Assembly (NCBI GenBank): GCA_017979445.1
Contig: CM030706.1
Span: forward strand, 6,861,595 to 6,925,594
From: Akebia trifoliata
Taxonomy: Eukaryota; Streptophyta; Magnoliopsida; Ranunculales; Lardizabalaceae
Direction of reading: 5' to 3'
DNA: 64,000 nucleotides
The notes under the pieces are model-generated. The model saw only the letters and a program-made list of their open reading frames with translations, was not told the origin of the DNA and ran no database searches. Below are positions 19,175 to 31,522 of the stretch, piece after piece; the stretch's first letter is position 1, and each line of letters starts with the position of its first letter. The position numbers and the translations under genes are program-made.

Positions 19175-21283
19175 TCAAACAAGTTCTGGAATTTCACAAT
19201 CTTCACTCATTGTATGAGTAACATCTACATTTTGTTCCACTGGCTCGATACGCTGAGTGTCTATTGCAGGATCAACTGTTATAAAGCTAGTAATGCCAGT
19301 TCCATCTGGAAATGACCAATGAATTTTATGCTCCAACGGTTCAAGTTTGCAAAGGAATTTCAAGACAAATCCTGCTCTTTCTTCACGTTCTATAATGGGA
19401 CCCTCGAGAACATATTTGAATATGGCAAGTGGGAGTTGAGGGAGGAAAAAGTGCAATATGTCCACAAATATGTGTTCCATGTGAACATATAACTCGTTGA
19501 TTGACGTGTATGTTTTCTGAGGCTCATGTCCGATGACAAACTCATAGAAGATGTCTATAACGTCACTTGGATTTAGATATTTATCAATGAAACACCAAGT
19601 TTCACCAGATGTCACTTTTAATTCTTTAATAATCCCAAGTGCACAACGTATGTCCAATTGAAGTTGCGATCGAGAACCTCCATCCATAGATTTCTTAAAC
19701 GATGGTGAATAACATTTTTTAACCGTGGGTTTGATGAATCTCGTATGAAACCAATGGCATGCATTGTCCCTGTTCATCCACAGTTCTTTTGCCGTTGCAC
19801 ATCTGCTCTTGCAATCTGTGTCTTTGGCATTCACTTTCTCATCAATGAAACAAATGATTTCGAAGACTTCATCTAAGCTTTGAACTAGAGAAGAAATAAG
19901 GGTATCTGGTAGAGCAACGATAGCAACTCTTGCAATGATTACCAATAAAAGACAAGAGAATTTGTTCTCATATGAATAGGACATTGTATTGGTAGTTGAC
20001 TCTTCAGATGGAGTAGTTTGGGAAAGCAATTGGATTAGATGAGTGGGATAATCCTTTTCATGTTTCTCCATCAATCTCTTTATCTCTTTTTCACCGTTTC
20101 TTTGTATCCACTCTTGCACATCCATATGGATTATTTCATTGTTTCTTTGTTTACCAAAACAAACTTTAGAGATTGCCGTCAAACACACCATTAACACCAA
20201 AGATAAGAGATAAGCCAAGACAAACAATGCCATGTTCAATATGAATAATATCCACAGGCCATTCGTTGCAATCGTTTGTAAGATAAACATGAGGCTCATT
20301 CTAAAGATTTTGAAGAATGCTAGACTGCGGAGCTTTATCAAAGACGATGAAACCCAGGAAGAAGGGAAGAAGTAAACATTAGAAAATTTTATTTCTTCAT
20401 AGATTTTGAATCTAAACCACCATCTCAATACACTTGCTATACTTCCTATTAAGACAGTGAAAATTTGAGTTAAAACCACCATCCACATTGACCATTTATA
20501 AGCAGAAACTCCACATTGAAACTCCACCTCCTTAAGAACAAGTGATCGAAATGCGGCTTGCGAGAGAACGAGTGTGCAAAGTGTGGACAACATGCCCATA
20601 CTGAACACAAAAAATTCATTGCCACTTACAATCTCAGCATTTTTTTTATAGTGGGATACATAAAACAATTTCAATCTATGTACCATATTCTTACTCTCTG
20701 AATTTGAAGGGTCACTCTTTTTAAGTTGATCATCAGTGTTAGAATATGAGGACATATCAAGAGGGGGATTTAGTTTGAACGAGGACCACAACTCTCCGAG
20801 TAATAATAGCATGCAGGACATAATTATAACATGTTCTACAAGGAATGAAAAAATCACACCAGTGAAAATCTGTATACAAACATTGACAATCACAGTTACT
20901 ACGAAAATGCTCAAGGAGATGATATTGGAAAAACATTCAGAATCACTCTGAGTTGAGAGTGAAGATGAGAAAAAACTCATTGAAATGCATATTAAGACAG
21001 TGCCAGTAAGTTTGGATAGTTGATCTTGAGCAGAAGGCATTGAACTAGTGAGATCTATAGGAAGCTTTGTAGCTATGGCGAGAAGACTGAGTGTAAGTGA
21101 GTTGAGTGAGAAGAATCGACAAGGAATCCATGGCTTCCTATAATGCAACCCATTTAATAGATCACAAATCATAAATAAAAAACATACCGAAGTGGCTGTC
21201 GCTGTATATAAGCCAATCAAAGGAATTGGTGAAGAATACATGTTTTCATCAGATGTTGCATTGAAACATGAATGGATCGCCAT
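19175..21283 (-). CDS. Uncharacterised plant multi-pass membrane protein, copy 1 (intact)
   Basis: A single uninterrupted 702-codon frame with no intron needed. Hydrophobic segments suggest about nine membrane helices at residues ~20-42, 57-75, 91-110, 119-145, 147-165, 224-244, 262-289, 328-350 and 351-375. The ~325-residue C-terminal part is mostly soluble, with a basic/acidic stretch (EWIQRNGEKEIKRLMEKHEK, 391-410) and one more hydrophobic patch at ~443-460. The last 40 residues are acidic. I recognise the type as a plant-specific 'uncharacterised protein' family but no named domain or catalytic motif. The ATG at 21283 is chosen because the same start is conserved in units 0 and 3, in the context ggaaaATGGC. 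Close paralog at 60246-62360; broken copy at 27228-39124. Function unknown. Confidence 0.9.
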   Translation of the reverse strand: MAIHSCFNATSDENMYSSPIPLIGLYTATATSVCFLFMICDLLNGLHYRKPWIPCRFFSLNSLTLSLLAIATKLPIDLTSSMPSAQDQLSKLTGTVLICISMSFFSSSLSTQSDSECFSNIISLSIFVVTVIVNVCIQIFTGVIFSFLVEHVIIMSCMLLLLGELWSSFKLNPPLDMSSYSNTDDQLKKSDPSNSESKNMVHRLKLFYVSHYKKNAEIVSGNEFFVFSMGMLSTLCTLVLSQAAFRSLVLKEVEFQCGVSAYKWSMWMVVLTQIFTVLIGSIASVLRWWFRFKIYEEIKFSNVYFFPSSWVSSSLIKLRSLAFFKIFRMSLMFILQTIATNGLWILFILNMALFVLAYLLSLVLMVCLTAISKVCFGKQRNNEIIHMDVQEWIQRNGEKEIKRLMEKHEKDYPTHLIQLLSQTTPSEESTTNTMSYSYENKFSCLLLVIIARVAIVALPDTLISSLVQSLDEVFEIICFIDEKVNAKDTDCKSRCATAKELWMNRDNACHWFHTRFIKPTVKKCYSPSFKKSMDGGSRSQLQLDIRCALGIIKELKVTSGETWCFIDKYLNPSDVIDIFYEFVIGHEPQKTYTSINELYVHMEHIFVDILHFFLPQLPLAIFKYVLEGPIIEREERAGFVLKFLCKLEPLEHKIHWSFPDGTGITSFITVDPAIDTQRIEPVEQNVDVTHTMSEDCEIPELV

Positions 21284-21590
21284 TTTCCCTTCTTTGATGG
21301 ATCAAACAAGCAAGCCTTCTTCTTCTCCTCAAATTTCAATGACATATACACCTAAGCATTCAATGTTTTTTTCTCCCTTTTCCCATTTTAGTTTCTAACT
21401 TGAGGAAAATTTCCTATTTTACCCCTACTTTTTAAAGGATGGATTGAAAATTCTTCATAGTCCACGCTTGTTGACAAAGAATTTAAGCTACCCTTTTAGG
21501 GTATTTTGGTCTATGGTAATCGTATGTTAGAAAAAATTCTAGCAAACTATCCTAATTGGCGGACGAATTTTCCTCTGTATTCAATTATTA
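21284..21590. promoter_or_regulatory. Putative 5' UTR and promoter of unit 1 gene
   Basis: The 5' flank is shared with unit 3 (62361-62650) and unit 0 (963-1150). Reading minus, it contains a purine-rich GAGGAGAAGAAGAAGG leader about 30-45 bp before the ATG. No transcription start is visible and no TATA box stands out from the AT-rich background, so the regulatory call is only positional. Confidence 0.35.
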
Positions 21591-24500
21591 TCTTCTAAAA
21601 GAGTTGTCGTTTGTTTTAATCATCTAAGAAAATAATAAATAAAACAAATATTAAATTCAGAGTTGTTATGACGTTTATGTATTATATAACTTAAGGTTTC
21701 ATATGGTGTAGATCTCAAGGAGGGCTTGTAAAACTGTAGAATAAAAAATCTTGTTAATTAATTTTAAGATATGACACTAATTCCAAAGATTAAATAAATT
21801 ATATTTATAATTATTGGACTAGGTCATACAATATATGATAAAAATATGTTTATCAAAAACATGAAAAAGATGTTTAGTAATCTTTTAAGCCTACTTGCCT
21901 CATTGCATTTTTTTCACCTACCCCATCCTTGGTGAATGGTCGTTAAAAGAATTAGATTTATTAGTGATTTCTAGAAAATGATTTAATTATTACCTGAGAA
22001 TGATGCGTAAATATAATTGATTTAATTTTTTTACTTTGATTTTAATTATTGTCCTTACTCATCATCCTTAGATCTAAACCATTAAATGGTTTTCATACGA
22101 GGAATATCAATAATTTTGATATTTTAATCAAGCAACCTCCTTTCATTATCACCCCATTGACATCCTCCCTAGATAAAAGGGAAAATTAGTTAAAGGACCC
22201 TCACAAAGGGAATTCTTTTTAAATAATCCCTAAGTTTTTAGCAGTTGCTTGGTATGACATTTAATAAACTTTTTCTTTCTCAATAGTCCTTGGACCTCAT
22301 CTCCCACATTTCTCATAATTGAATACCCTAACCATTCAAACGCATCATATTCATCCAAAAATTGGATTTTGACACCTCAATTGAAGACTCTATTTCGTCA
22401 GAATGGATTTTCTAACTTGAGGACAATTTTATATTTTACCCCTACTTTTTAAGGATGACTAGAAAATTCTGCCAAAACATCCTAATTGGCGGACGAACTT
22501 TCCCCTCCATTGAATAAATAAAACAAATATTAAATTTTGAGTTGTTATGACCTTTGTGTATTATATGATTTAAGGTTTCTAATGGTGTAGATCTCAAGGA
22601 GAGCCTGTAATACTTTAGCATAAAAAATCTTATTAATTAATTAAGCCAACTTGCCTTATTGCAATTTCACCTACCCCATTCTTGGTGAATGTTCGTTAGA
22701 AGAATTAGATTTATTAGTGATTTCTAGAAAAAGATTTGATTGTTACATGAGAATGATGCATAAGTATAGTTGATTTAATTTTTTTACTTCGATTTTAATC
22801 ATTGTCCTTACTCATCATCCTTAGATCCAAATCGTTAAATGGTCTTCATATGAGGAAGATAAATATTTTGATATTCTAATCTAGCAAACCTCCTTTCACT
22901 ATTACCCCACTGATGTCCTACCTAGATGAAAGGGAAAACAAGTTAAAGGACTCTCGAAGAGGGAATTCTTTCTAAATAGTCCCTAAGTTTTGCTTGATTA
23001 CTTGCTAGGACATTTCTGATATTTCTCATGATTGAATGCCTTAACCGTTCAAACTCATCGTATTCATCAAAAATTGGATTTTTACACCTCAATGACGTTT
23101 TAGAGATTCTATTTCGTCAGAAAGGATTTAAGAAAGAAGAAAAAACTATTTTCAAGGGTTTTTTCAAATTTTTTGAAAATGTACGTAAAAAACTTGGGGT
23201 TTTTCACCTTTTTTCTTAGTTTTTGAATGAAAATCGATGTATACTGGTTCTTTTGGATTGAAATCATTTAAACAAGTCATTATCTCAAGTTTTTAGTCAA
23301 TCTTTTCATGTATTTTAGTCGAAAAAACTTATAAATTGAAATTGGGAGGGTTTTACCTGTGTTGAGTTCCCCACTTTTTATTTAATAAAATTGGTGAACT
23401 AGACAGTAATTAAAAAAGCGTCGAGTTCGACAATAAAAATTATGTACTCGATAGTATGAAGGACCATTAAGAAGGAAAATATTTACTAAATGTCATGTCA
23501 AGCTAACACCCAAAACTTATGGACCATTTAGAAAGAAACTCTTCCACAAGGGTCCTTATAGTAATTTTCCCTAGGTAAAACCATTGAATCATGAGGCACC
23601 ATCAAATTAAAAAATTTGAAAATGGTTGTTTCAGTGCCCTCCCATGTCAAATAGTCTTTGGATTCACTAACAATTTTTATGTTTAAGTTAGAGTTTTAAA
23701 ATTCATCTAGTTAACTAAAATGTTTCCAAGTGGACTTAAATGAATTTTGAGGTGAATAGGCCCCAAAAATTAAATTGAATCAAGTCATTAAGTCAACTCC
23801 ACAAAATATTTAATCAACTTGTCTACTTTCTTCATGAGCTCAAAAATGCATCTAGACATGTCAAAAAAGTTATTTCTTTGGGTACAAGACTTTAGTACAG
23901 AATAAAAAATTAAAAAATTTATTCTTTTTAAAATGTTTTTATTTGACTCATCCAAGACAACTTGTTAATCAATTTTGTTTGTTTGTTTTTTGTTTTTTTT
24001 GTTTTTTTTTGAGAAATGCTAAATGAACATCGTTTTTGACTAACGCCCCAAAGGCCCAATGACATGTCGGCTCACAACCCAATAAACATTTGCCATGTGT
24101 TGCAATGACATCAACAATAGAGAGATCTTCTCTCTCTTGTATGTTGCCCACATATATATTTTTGTAGATTTCAAAACTTAAAAAGGGTCATTGGGCCCAC
24201 ATTAATTATCACATTGACAATCCAACAACACAGCCTTTTAGATTTCATGAGAATATTCATAGTAGGAAAAGAAGAAATTAAAAACATATTGTTTTTCGAG
24301 CTTGATCCAACGTGTTTAAAATGGACGACCAAGCACCGATATTTAAAAATAAAATTCAACGGTAAAAAATAACTATTTAAAAGAAAAAAAAAAAAATGAA
24401 AGTTCATATAATTTTGTCCCCAACAACTCCATTGCATCGGATCATGTTTTTGAATGTCACAAGGTGATCAAATCAGAAAGTTTTTTTTTTTCACTATGGG

Positions 24501-24687
24501 CAGAAAAGAAAATGGGATATTGACCAAAAACAGCATTGATTTAGCATCACTATTTTTTTTTGTTTTTTTGTTTTGTTTTTTTTTTTAGCTCTGGCGGGCT
24601 GCTCAATCAACCACTAAAGCATGTGCGCAACAATTAAATATTTAGTCGCATGCATATTGAATTTCTTAATGCTTTACTTTTACCAAA

Positions 24688-24747
<60 letters not shown>

Positions 24748-24900
24748 GGTGGAGTGGGGGCAAATGGCCAACAATTACCTTTAAATATATATATTGTAAA
24801 TGGCCCTGTACAGTGGTTGCCCCTCAATTCTTTAAATATTTTAGAAATTACCTTCCAAGAATAGTTGGGATACAGTTATGTTCCAAACTGATCACATGGT
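21591..24900. repeat. Unit 1 flank block X, one partial and one long copy
   Basis: Copy a (~21591-22440) and copy b (~22441-24900) of the block described at 5676. The junction near 22400-22440 repeats the phrase 'tttctaacttgaggacaat' from the gene 5' flank (21390), so the duplication took some gene-proximal sequence with it. The long copy ends in a ~57-bp (TA)n tract at 24689-24745. No gene is visible. Confidence 0.72.
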
Positions 24901-26530
24901 CCTCTTGATCTCAATCTTCTCTAATAAATTACTAACAAATGGCAATAATGCCATTTTTTTAATTTGTAACAAAACCATGATCATTTCACAAAAAATTAAT
25001 CATCTTCAAACTCTTCAATCCTTATGATATGTATATTATTTTTCAATTTCTCCAACCAGAACCTACTTAAATGCCTTTGATCAAACTACCCCTCAATCAT
25101 CTAGTATTTTCATTAGAAATGACATCTATTTGTTGAACTATGTTAGATTTCTTCAAAATAATATAATAATAAATAAATGGTACCACATACAATAATAGTT
25201 ATAGGAAGTAACTAATTTAAATAATATGGTTCACTTGGACCCATAGTTTGGGTCAGGCTGTACAATAAGAAATTTAGGGGGGAAAAGACAAATATTTGCT
25301 CAATATTAACGTCACATGGGCATAATTTCAATTGATTATTATAATAACAATTGAAAAATTAATTAATGACAATAGCTACTACATTGTCTATAATAAGCAT
25401 CTCAATGATTTCTATAGAACAAACACTTACATTCATCAAGAAAGAATTTGATTTACTTTCCTTATTTTTTGAGACAAAGAACTAAAGTGGATCACATAGC
25501 AATATTTCTGAGAGTTCATATGCCATGGTTTTGAAACTTATAGGAGCCCATGAAAATTTGGTGGATTACAAGAAATTCATTGTGTATCACCGGTGAAATT
25601 GACTCACTCAAAATCCAAAATGAATCACCTAATGATATTTTGAAAATCTCGGTCAAGTTTAAGAAAATTTAGCCAAGTCATCCAGTTTTAATTATTTTTG
25701 AAACTAAATAATCTATTTTTAATAATTAAATATTTGTGATATATATAAAATATGATTTTTATTATTTAGCATCTATATATTAATTTACCTTAATAGAAAA
25801 TTAATAATTGTGGGTGAAATTTTTTCAACACCCCACTTAAAAGTAGGATATGTGTCTTGACAGGATAGTCAAAATATAATCTACCTTAGAGATCACAAAT
25901 ACTTGATCAAAATATGAATCAAGAACCGTAAGCCAATTTACCTCTAATCAAACTAATGTATGAAGTCTGACTGAGAAAAATAGAAGCTAGTTTCCCTGTG
26001 ATGTGTGAAGGTTTCAAATATATTTGGAGTTTTAATTTGATTTGACTTGGTAAGTCAAGACGGAAGGGCAATTTCTGCAAATTTTCAATTAAGTGTATTT
26101 TTAATTTCATCAAAAATTGTTTGCTTCCCAAATTTAATTTACTTGTGTGGGAGTTCCTTTGGATAAAGTCAATTTACTTGTTCAGGCATCAAGATTATTA
26201 AAAAAAAAAAAAATTAGTTCATAATAGCCATAAGCATTGGGTTCCTTTGGATAAAGTCAATGTACCCAAAGTACCCTTATAGGGTATTTTGATCAGTGTA
26301 TATCATAAAAAGAGATAATCAAAGACCGCACCAAAATTTTCTAACAGCACACCAATGATATGATATTAATGCAGATTAGCACACATCTTTAGTAGTTGGT
26401 GTGGCAGTAGAATTTCTCTATAAAGAAAACAAATTCTTGTAAAAGTCAATTACACATTCTAATTGGTCGATGAACCTTCCTTTCCATTCAACGAATCTTA
26501 TAAAAAAATTACGTTTATTTTAAATATCTA

Positions 26531-26531
<1 letters not shown>
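24901..26531. repeat. Distal block, unit 2
   Basis: Collinear with unit 1 (13200-16830, minus its insertions) and unit 3 (57180-59513). No gene. This copy lacks the solo LTR and hAT insertions and therefore provides the empty sites for them. Confidence 0.75.
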
Positions 26532-26574
<43 letters not shown>

Positions 26575-27227
26575 AAGGTTGCTTATGGTATGGATCTCAA
26601 GGAATCTGGAGTAATTTAAAAGAAAAAAATATTTTTAACTAATTTTAAAATATATAAAACTAATCATTTGAATATTAAATAAATCAAACACACACACACA
26701 TAGCATGGTTTCTCTCACTTAATGACATCCATCGTAGCATAGTTCCTACTCAAATATATGGCTAAGAGACAAACAAACTACCAATACTTCGCATCACCCA
26801 ATTATACATTACAAATATTCAAATATGTTTCCTAATTTTGTTCCCTTTTAGACCAAACAAGGGAAAGCTATAGGAACTATGATGAACACAAATAAAAAGA
26901 AATCTAAAATAAAAATAAAAAATACATGACACTTTGCACAACATGCGAGCTTGGACATACTTGAAATAGAATGGAGTGAACGAATTGATCTCAAAGTAAT
27001 AAAGACTCATAAAACATCGATATTCTCCAACATGTATGCTAGGACTTTGTCTACTAAAAAAGCATGCACATGCCACAACTTGCAGAAGGATCCATGAGAC
27101 TAGATACTAATTAATCAAAATAAACGATCGTCATAATTAAGGAAAAGAAGAAGAAATTTGTTCAACCAATACTGTTAATTTAAAAATTAAAACTAAAAAC
27201 AAAAAATGTACTTACATGACATGTTGT
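26532..27227. other. (TA)n tract and 3' flank of unit 2 pseudogene
   Basis: A TA run at 26532-26570 is followed by sequence collinear with 18448-19174 and 59533-60245. There is no independent gene. The MITE cluster present at this point in unit 1 is absent here. Confidence 0.6.
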
Positions 27228-27533
27228 TCAAACAAGTTCTGGAATCTCACAATCTTCATTCATTGTATGAGTAACATCTACATTTTGTTCCACTGGTTCG
27301 ATACGCTGAGTGTCTATTGCAGGATCAACGGTTATAAAGCTAGCAATGCTAGTTCCATCCGGAAATGACCAATGAATTTATGCTCTAACGGTTCAAGTTT
27401 GCAAAGGAATTTCAAGACAAACCTTGTTTTTTCTTCACGTTCTATAATGGGACCCTCAAGAACATGTTTGAATATGGCAAGTGGGAGTTCAGGGAGGAAA
27501 AGTGCAATATGTCCACAAATATGTGTTCCATGT
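27228..27533 (-). pseudogene. Membrane-protein gene copy 2, 3' part (C-terminal ~100 codons)
   Basis: Matches the last ~100 codons of the intact copies, ending at the same stop position (27228-27230). Two single-base deletions in homopolymers break the frame: one in the T run near 27377 and one in the A run near 27498. The segment is cut at 27533 by insertion of a copia element whose 5-bp target duplication CATGT is 27529-27533 here and 37559-37563 on the other side. The gene continues at 37559. Confidence 0.92.
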
Positions 27534-28116
27534 TGTAGTGAAACTACACACAAGAACAAGATGCACAGAACCTAATAGAAGCAGTAGCTACAACAATCAA
27601 CTAGCAGCAACAGAAATTTATAAACAAGAACAGAACAGAAAATAAATGTAACAGGAAAGATTTATACTGGTTCATAATGCAAAGAGCATTCCTACATCCA
27701 GTTTCAGCTTGGCCATTCAAATCCACTATTTGCAATGAGAGTTACAGAATACAAGGTATAGAACTCTGAGAATACACCAGAGAAAATACATTCAGCTCAC
27801 ACACTCAAGGTCCAATAATGGCACCGACACTGATATTTTTACTTTCTCACTTTTCTCTCTACATGAAAACATATTTTTTCTCTCTCTCTTTTTGCTACCT
27901 CAATCTTCCTTGGATCCAGCAATATATTCCTTTTCCATCACAATGTTCTGCACTACAGTTTGTTATCTTCAATCCAATAGAAAAATAGCAAGTGTCATCT
28001 ATACACAAGGGCAAGGAATAAAACATTCTTGCCAGGCTAGATTAGTGACAAACCAAATCAGCTACCAGGTGAGACAAACCAGTCAGCACCTAAAGATTTT
28101 GGATCACTATACTACA
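27534..28116 (-). repeat. copia-1 3' LTR
   Basis: 583 bp, beginning TGTAGTGAAACTACA on the plus strand and ending at ...CTATACTACA. A purine-rich polypurine tract (minus: aaggtggaaatt) adjoins it at 28117-28128, which identifies this as the 3' LTR of a minus-strand element. Confidence 0.93.
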
Positions 28117-28189
28117 AATTTCCACCTTGATCCAAACTACTTGAGGTGCACCAACATCATAGTGAATCCTTGGCCAAGAACAAGTTCAA

Positions 28190-28833
28190 TCAGTAATGAG
28201 GGGCAGCTCGAGCATTAATAATGTTCAGGCACAAAATGTACTTAGAGCTAGTGATAGGCTTAGTAAGCATGTCGGCAGAGTTGTTATCCATGTGGATTTT
28301 CTTAACTGTAACTTTCCCTTCAGCAACAATATCTCGAATGAAATAAAACTTGATATCTATACGTTTCGTCCTTTCATGATACATGTGATTTTTTGTCAAA
28401 TAAATTATACTTTGGTTATCACAACAAACACTCACCCCTTTTAATTAACTCCAAGTTCACTAAGCACACCTTGAAGCCAAATGGCTTCTTTTACAGCTTC
28501 TGTAGCTGCAATCAGTTCGGCCTCTATTGTCGAGAGAGCTACAACTGGTTGCAAGGTAGCTTTCCAACTGATTGTACAACCAAATGGAGTGAATACATAA
28601 CCGGTAAGAGATCTTCTCTTGTCTAAATCACCAGCATAGTTTGAGTCAACATACCCAATCAGCTTCTCCTTCTTATTCGCTTCAGATATTCTTTTATAAC
28701 ACAAACCATAATCTGAATACCTGAAATCCAACTTTACAGTCTCCCAATGTCCCCTACCAGGATTAGCCATAAATCTTCTTACCACACTTGCTGCATACGC
28801 CAAGTCAGGTCGAGTGCATACCATGGAGTACAT
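28190..28833 (-). pseudogene. copia-1 RNase H region
   Basis: Two minus-strand pieces (28441-28833 and 28190-28435) in different frames. They cover MYSMVCTRPDLAYAASVV, the LIGYVDSNYAGDLDKRRS RNase H start, TIEAELIAATEAVKEAIWL, and the CDNQSIIYLTKNHMYHERTKRID segment. These are the standard C-terminal motifs of copia polyproteins. A frameshift near 28438 and lost sequence near 28700-28740 (where the segment between GHWETVK and the next motif is shortened) show decay. Confidence 0.9.
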
Positions 28834-29150
28834 GATACTCCCAATGGCACTTGCATCATCTCAGCCTTCTCATCATTGGTTGAAGGTGACAATGCAGATG
28901 ACAACTTGAAATGGCATGCTAAGGGTGTTTGAATAGCCTTAGCTTGAGACATGCCAAATCTATCAAGCAACTTGAGAATGTAGCTAGTCTGAGAAATGAA
29001 CAACTTACCTATGTTCCTGTTTCTCTTTATTTCCATCCCCAAAATCCTCTTGGCTACTCTTAAATCCTTCATTTCGAATTCCTTGCTCAAAAGTGTCTTG
29101 AGCATTTGAATCTCACTCATATTAGTTGATGCAATTAGCATGTCATCCAC
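28779..29150 (-). pseudogene. copia-1 reverse transcriptase, C-terminal part
   Basis: The catalytic YVDD box is present at ~29140-29155 (tat gtg gat gac on minus), followed by MLIASTNMSEIQMLKTLLSKEFEMKDL, ILGMEIKRNR and the ISQTSYILKLLDRFGM segment. A frame change near 28830 shifts it out of the downstream SMVCTRPDLAYA segment. It also follows a break at ~29180 from the N-terminal RT part. Confidence 0.9.
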
Positions 29151-29182
29151 ATAAAGTAATAGAAATACACCAACATCACCAT

Positions 29183-29869
29183 CTATCCACTTAATGTAGA
29201 CACAACTATCAAAATCACTCTCAAATAATTGTTCTTCTTCATGACTTCATCAAACTTAAGGTACCACTGTCTTGGAGATTGTCTTAAACTATACAAGGAC
29301 TTCTTCAATAAACACACTTTTCCCTCATCACCATGTTTAACAAACCCTTTTGGTTGAGACATGAAAATTTTCTCATTAAGGTTCCCATGTAAAAAAGCAG
29401 TCTTCACGTCCATTTGCTCTAGCTCCATGTCAAATTGAGTAACTAAAGCTAGAAGCACTCTAATAAACGTATGCTTGACAATCGAAGAAAACACTTCATT
29501 GAAATCAATTCCAGCTTGTTGTGTGAAACCACGAGCCACAAGCCTTGCTTTGAACCTTGGTTTTCCATCCTTTGAGCCATCTTCCTTAAGTTTATAAATC
29601 CATTTGCAACTGACTAGCCTCTGTCCCACTGGTTTATCAACCAACTCCCATGTTTTGTTTTTCCACAAATAATCCATCTCCTCTTGCATAGCTTGCCGCC
29701 ACTCCTTTCTTTCTTTGCACTTACAGGCTTCCTCATATGAAGCAGGCTCATTTTTTTCAAGAGTCTCAGCCGTGAGCAATGCAAAAGAAATCAGATCTGC
29801 ATAGCCATATCTTGTAGGTGCCACCCTTGTTCTTCTTGTTCTATCCCTTGCCAATTGATAATCTGCCAA
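29183..29869 (-). pseudogene. copia-1 reverse transcriptase, N-terminal part
   Basis: Shows the PASYEEACKCKERKEWRQAMQEE lead-in, WIYKLKEDG, KARLVARGFTQQAGIDFNEVFSSIV, MDVKTAFLHGNLNEKIFM and SLYSLRQSPRQWYLKFDEVM. These are copia RT motifs, with SP in the usual APVVKH position changed. The frame ends shortly before YVDD. The upstream (integrase-RT linker) part is where the inner copia element inserted, at target TGCAC. Confidence 0.92.
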
Positions 29870-30006
29870 AGCCTCAGGTTGCTCTTCATATTGTTCATCC
29901 TCGGGTTGTTCTACTTCTTCTTCAGGTCTATAATCTTGTTGCTTTTCTGTTCAATCAGCAAGTTCCACCTCAATTCCAGCACTAGCATCATGATCTGAAC
30001 TTGCAC

Positions 30007-30240
30007 TGACAAAATAAGAATTGAGAAAGCTGTATTTTTGTTATTCTGTTTTTCTGTCAAAAGACTACAATATATACACATATATAAGATCAAATCATGA
30101 TCTGAACAGCAAGGAAAGAAAATAAAATCTAAACTAATTCCCTTGAATGAAGGGATTACAAATTCCTAAATATAAACAGTAAAGATTATTTCCAAAATTA
30201 TAGTTAACCAAATCTCAACAAATCTTAGCAAATCTTAACA
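30007..30240 (-). repeat. copia-2 3' LTR
   Basis: 234 bp, TGACAAAATAAG...CTTAACA on the plus strand. Followed at 30241 by ctccccctcaa, the complement of the polypurine tract. Confidence 0.96.
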
Positions 30241-30247
30241 CTCCCCC

Positions 30248-31471
30248 TCAAGTTGGAGCATGTATATCCAGCATGTTCAACTTGCTTCTTAAGTCCTTAA
30301 ACATGTTTCCTCCGAGGGCTTTTGTAAAAATGTCTGCCAATTGCAAATGAGATGGAACAAATTCTGTAACAATTTGACCTTCTTGTATCTTTTCTCTTAC
30401 AACATGGCAATCGAGTTCTATGTGCTTGGGGCGCTCATGATATACTGGATTTGCTGCTATGTGAAGTGCAGCTTGATTATCACATAATAACTTTGCTGGT
30501 CCTGTGGAAATCTGCATGTCATTAAGCAAAAATCTGAGCCAAGTTAACTCACAAGTTGCTGCTGCCATGGACCTGTACTCAGCTTCTGAAGATGATCTTG
30601 AGACTGTTTTTTGCTTCTTGGCCTTCCATGAAATCAATGAATTTCCCAAGTACACACAATAACCTGTAGTTGATCTTCGAGTCATAGGGCAGTTTGCCCA
30701 ATTTGCATCACAATAAGCCTTCAAGTTGAAAGAATTGCTTGATGAAAATAACAAGCCGAGACCCGGACTTCCTTTAAGATACTTAATAATGCGAAGAACA
30801 GCATTCCAATGAGACTTTCTTGGTGCATGCATAAATTGGCTTAGGATATTGACTGAGTATGTGATGTCTGGTCTTGTGATTGTAAGATAGATTAATTTTC
30901 CAACTAATCTCCTGTAGCACTCTGGATCATGTAACAAATCACCTTGATCATCCGTGAGCTTTAGATTTACTTCCATTGGAAAATTTGAAGGTTGAGCACC
31001 TAAGTAACCAACATCATCTATAATCTCTAAGGTATATTTTCGTTGAGAGATTACAATGCCGGCTTTTGACCTTGCAACTTCCAGACCAAGAAAAAATTTT
31101 AGAGAACCGAGATCTTTGATATGGAATTGTTGATGCAAAAAATCTTTGAGACTTCGTATAGCAGTTGCATCATTGCCTGTTATCACTATGTCATCTACAT
31201 AGATGAGCACCATAGTTGTAGATGGGCCTTTAGTCTTCACAAATAAAGAGTAATCTGAATGTGATTGAACAAAACCAGCCTTTTTGATTGCATGAGAGAA
31301 TTTTGCAAACCAATTTCGAGGAGCTTGTTTAAGTCCATAGAGGGACTTATGTAGTCGACATACACAGATTATGCTCATGCATCCTTTACCAACTGTCAAA
31401 AAGGCATATTCACTTCTATGTGAAGAAGAAAAGCAGCCTTTTTGATTGCATGAGAGAATTTTGCAAACCAA
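30248..31471 (-). pseudogene. copia-2 reverse transcriptase (distal part) and RNase H
   Basis: Carries a second copy of [16 protein letters not shown], then the LIYVDDIVITGND catalytic box, the FHIKDLGSLKFFLGLEVARSK segment and RPDITYSVNILSQFM. The RNase H motifs follow: YCDANWANCPMTRRST, SSSEAEYRSMAAATCELTWL and CDNQAALHIAANPVYHERPKHIE. From [10 protein letters not shown] onward the frame is open to the natural stop near the LTR. The first ~35 residues of the frame are artefacts of an inverted gag fragment (31365-31437). Confidence 0.93.
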
Positions 31472-31522
31472 TTTCGAGGAGCTTGTTTAAGTCCATAGAG
31501 GGACTTATGTAGTCGACATACA
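31276..31522. repeat. 89-bp direct duplication flanking an inverted gag segment inside RT
   Basis: Positions 31276-31364 and 31434-31522 are identical 89-bp copies of the [16 protein letters not shown] coding stretch. Between them, 31365-31437 is the exact reverse complement of gag sequence at 34013-34085 in the same element. A 4-nt overlap (cagc) lies at one junction. The net gain of 158 bp shifts the reading frame. Confidence 0.95.

Noticed and set aside
28001..28218. Plus-strand frames over the copia-1 LTR (27892-28218 and 37256-37573)
   Set aside because: They are near-identical because they lie in the two LTR copies. No coding function is expected and the direction is opposite to the element.
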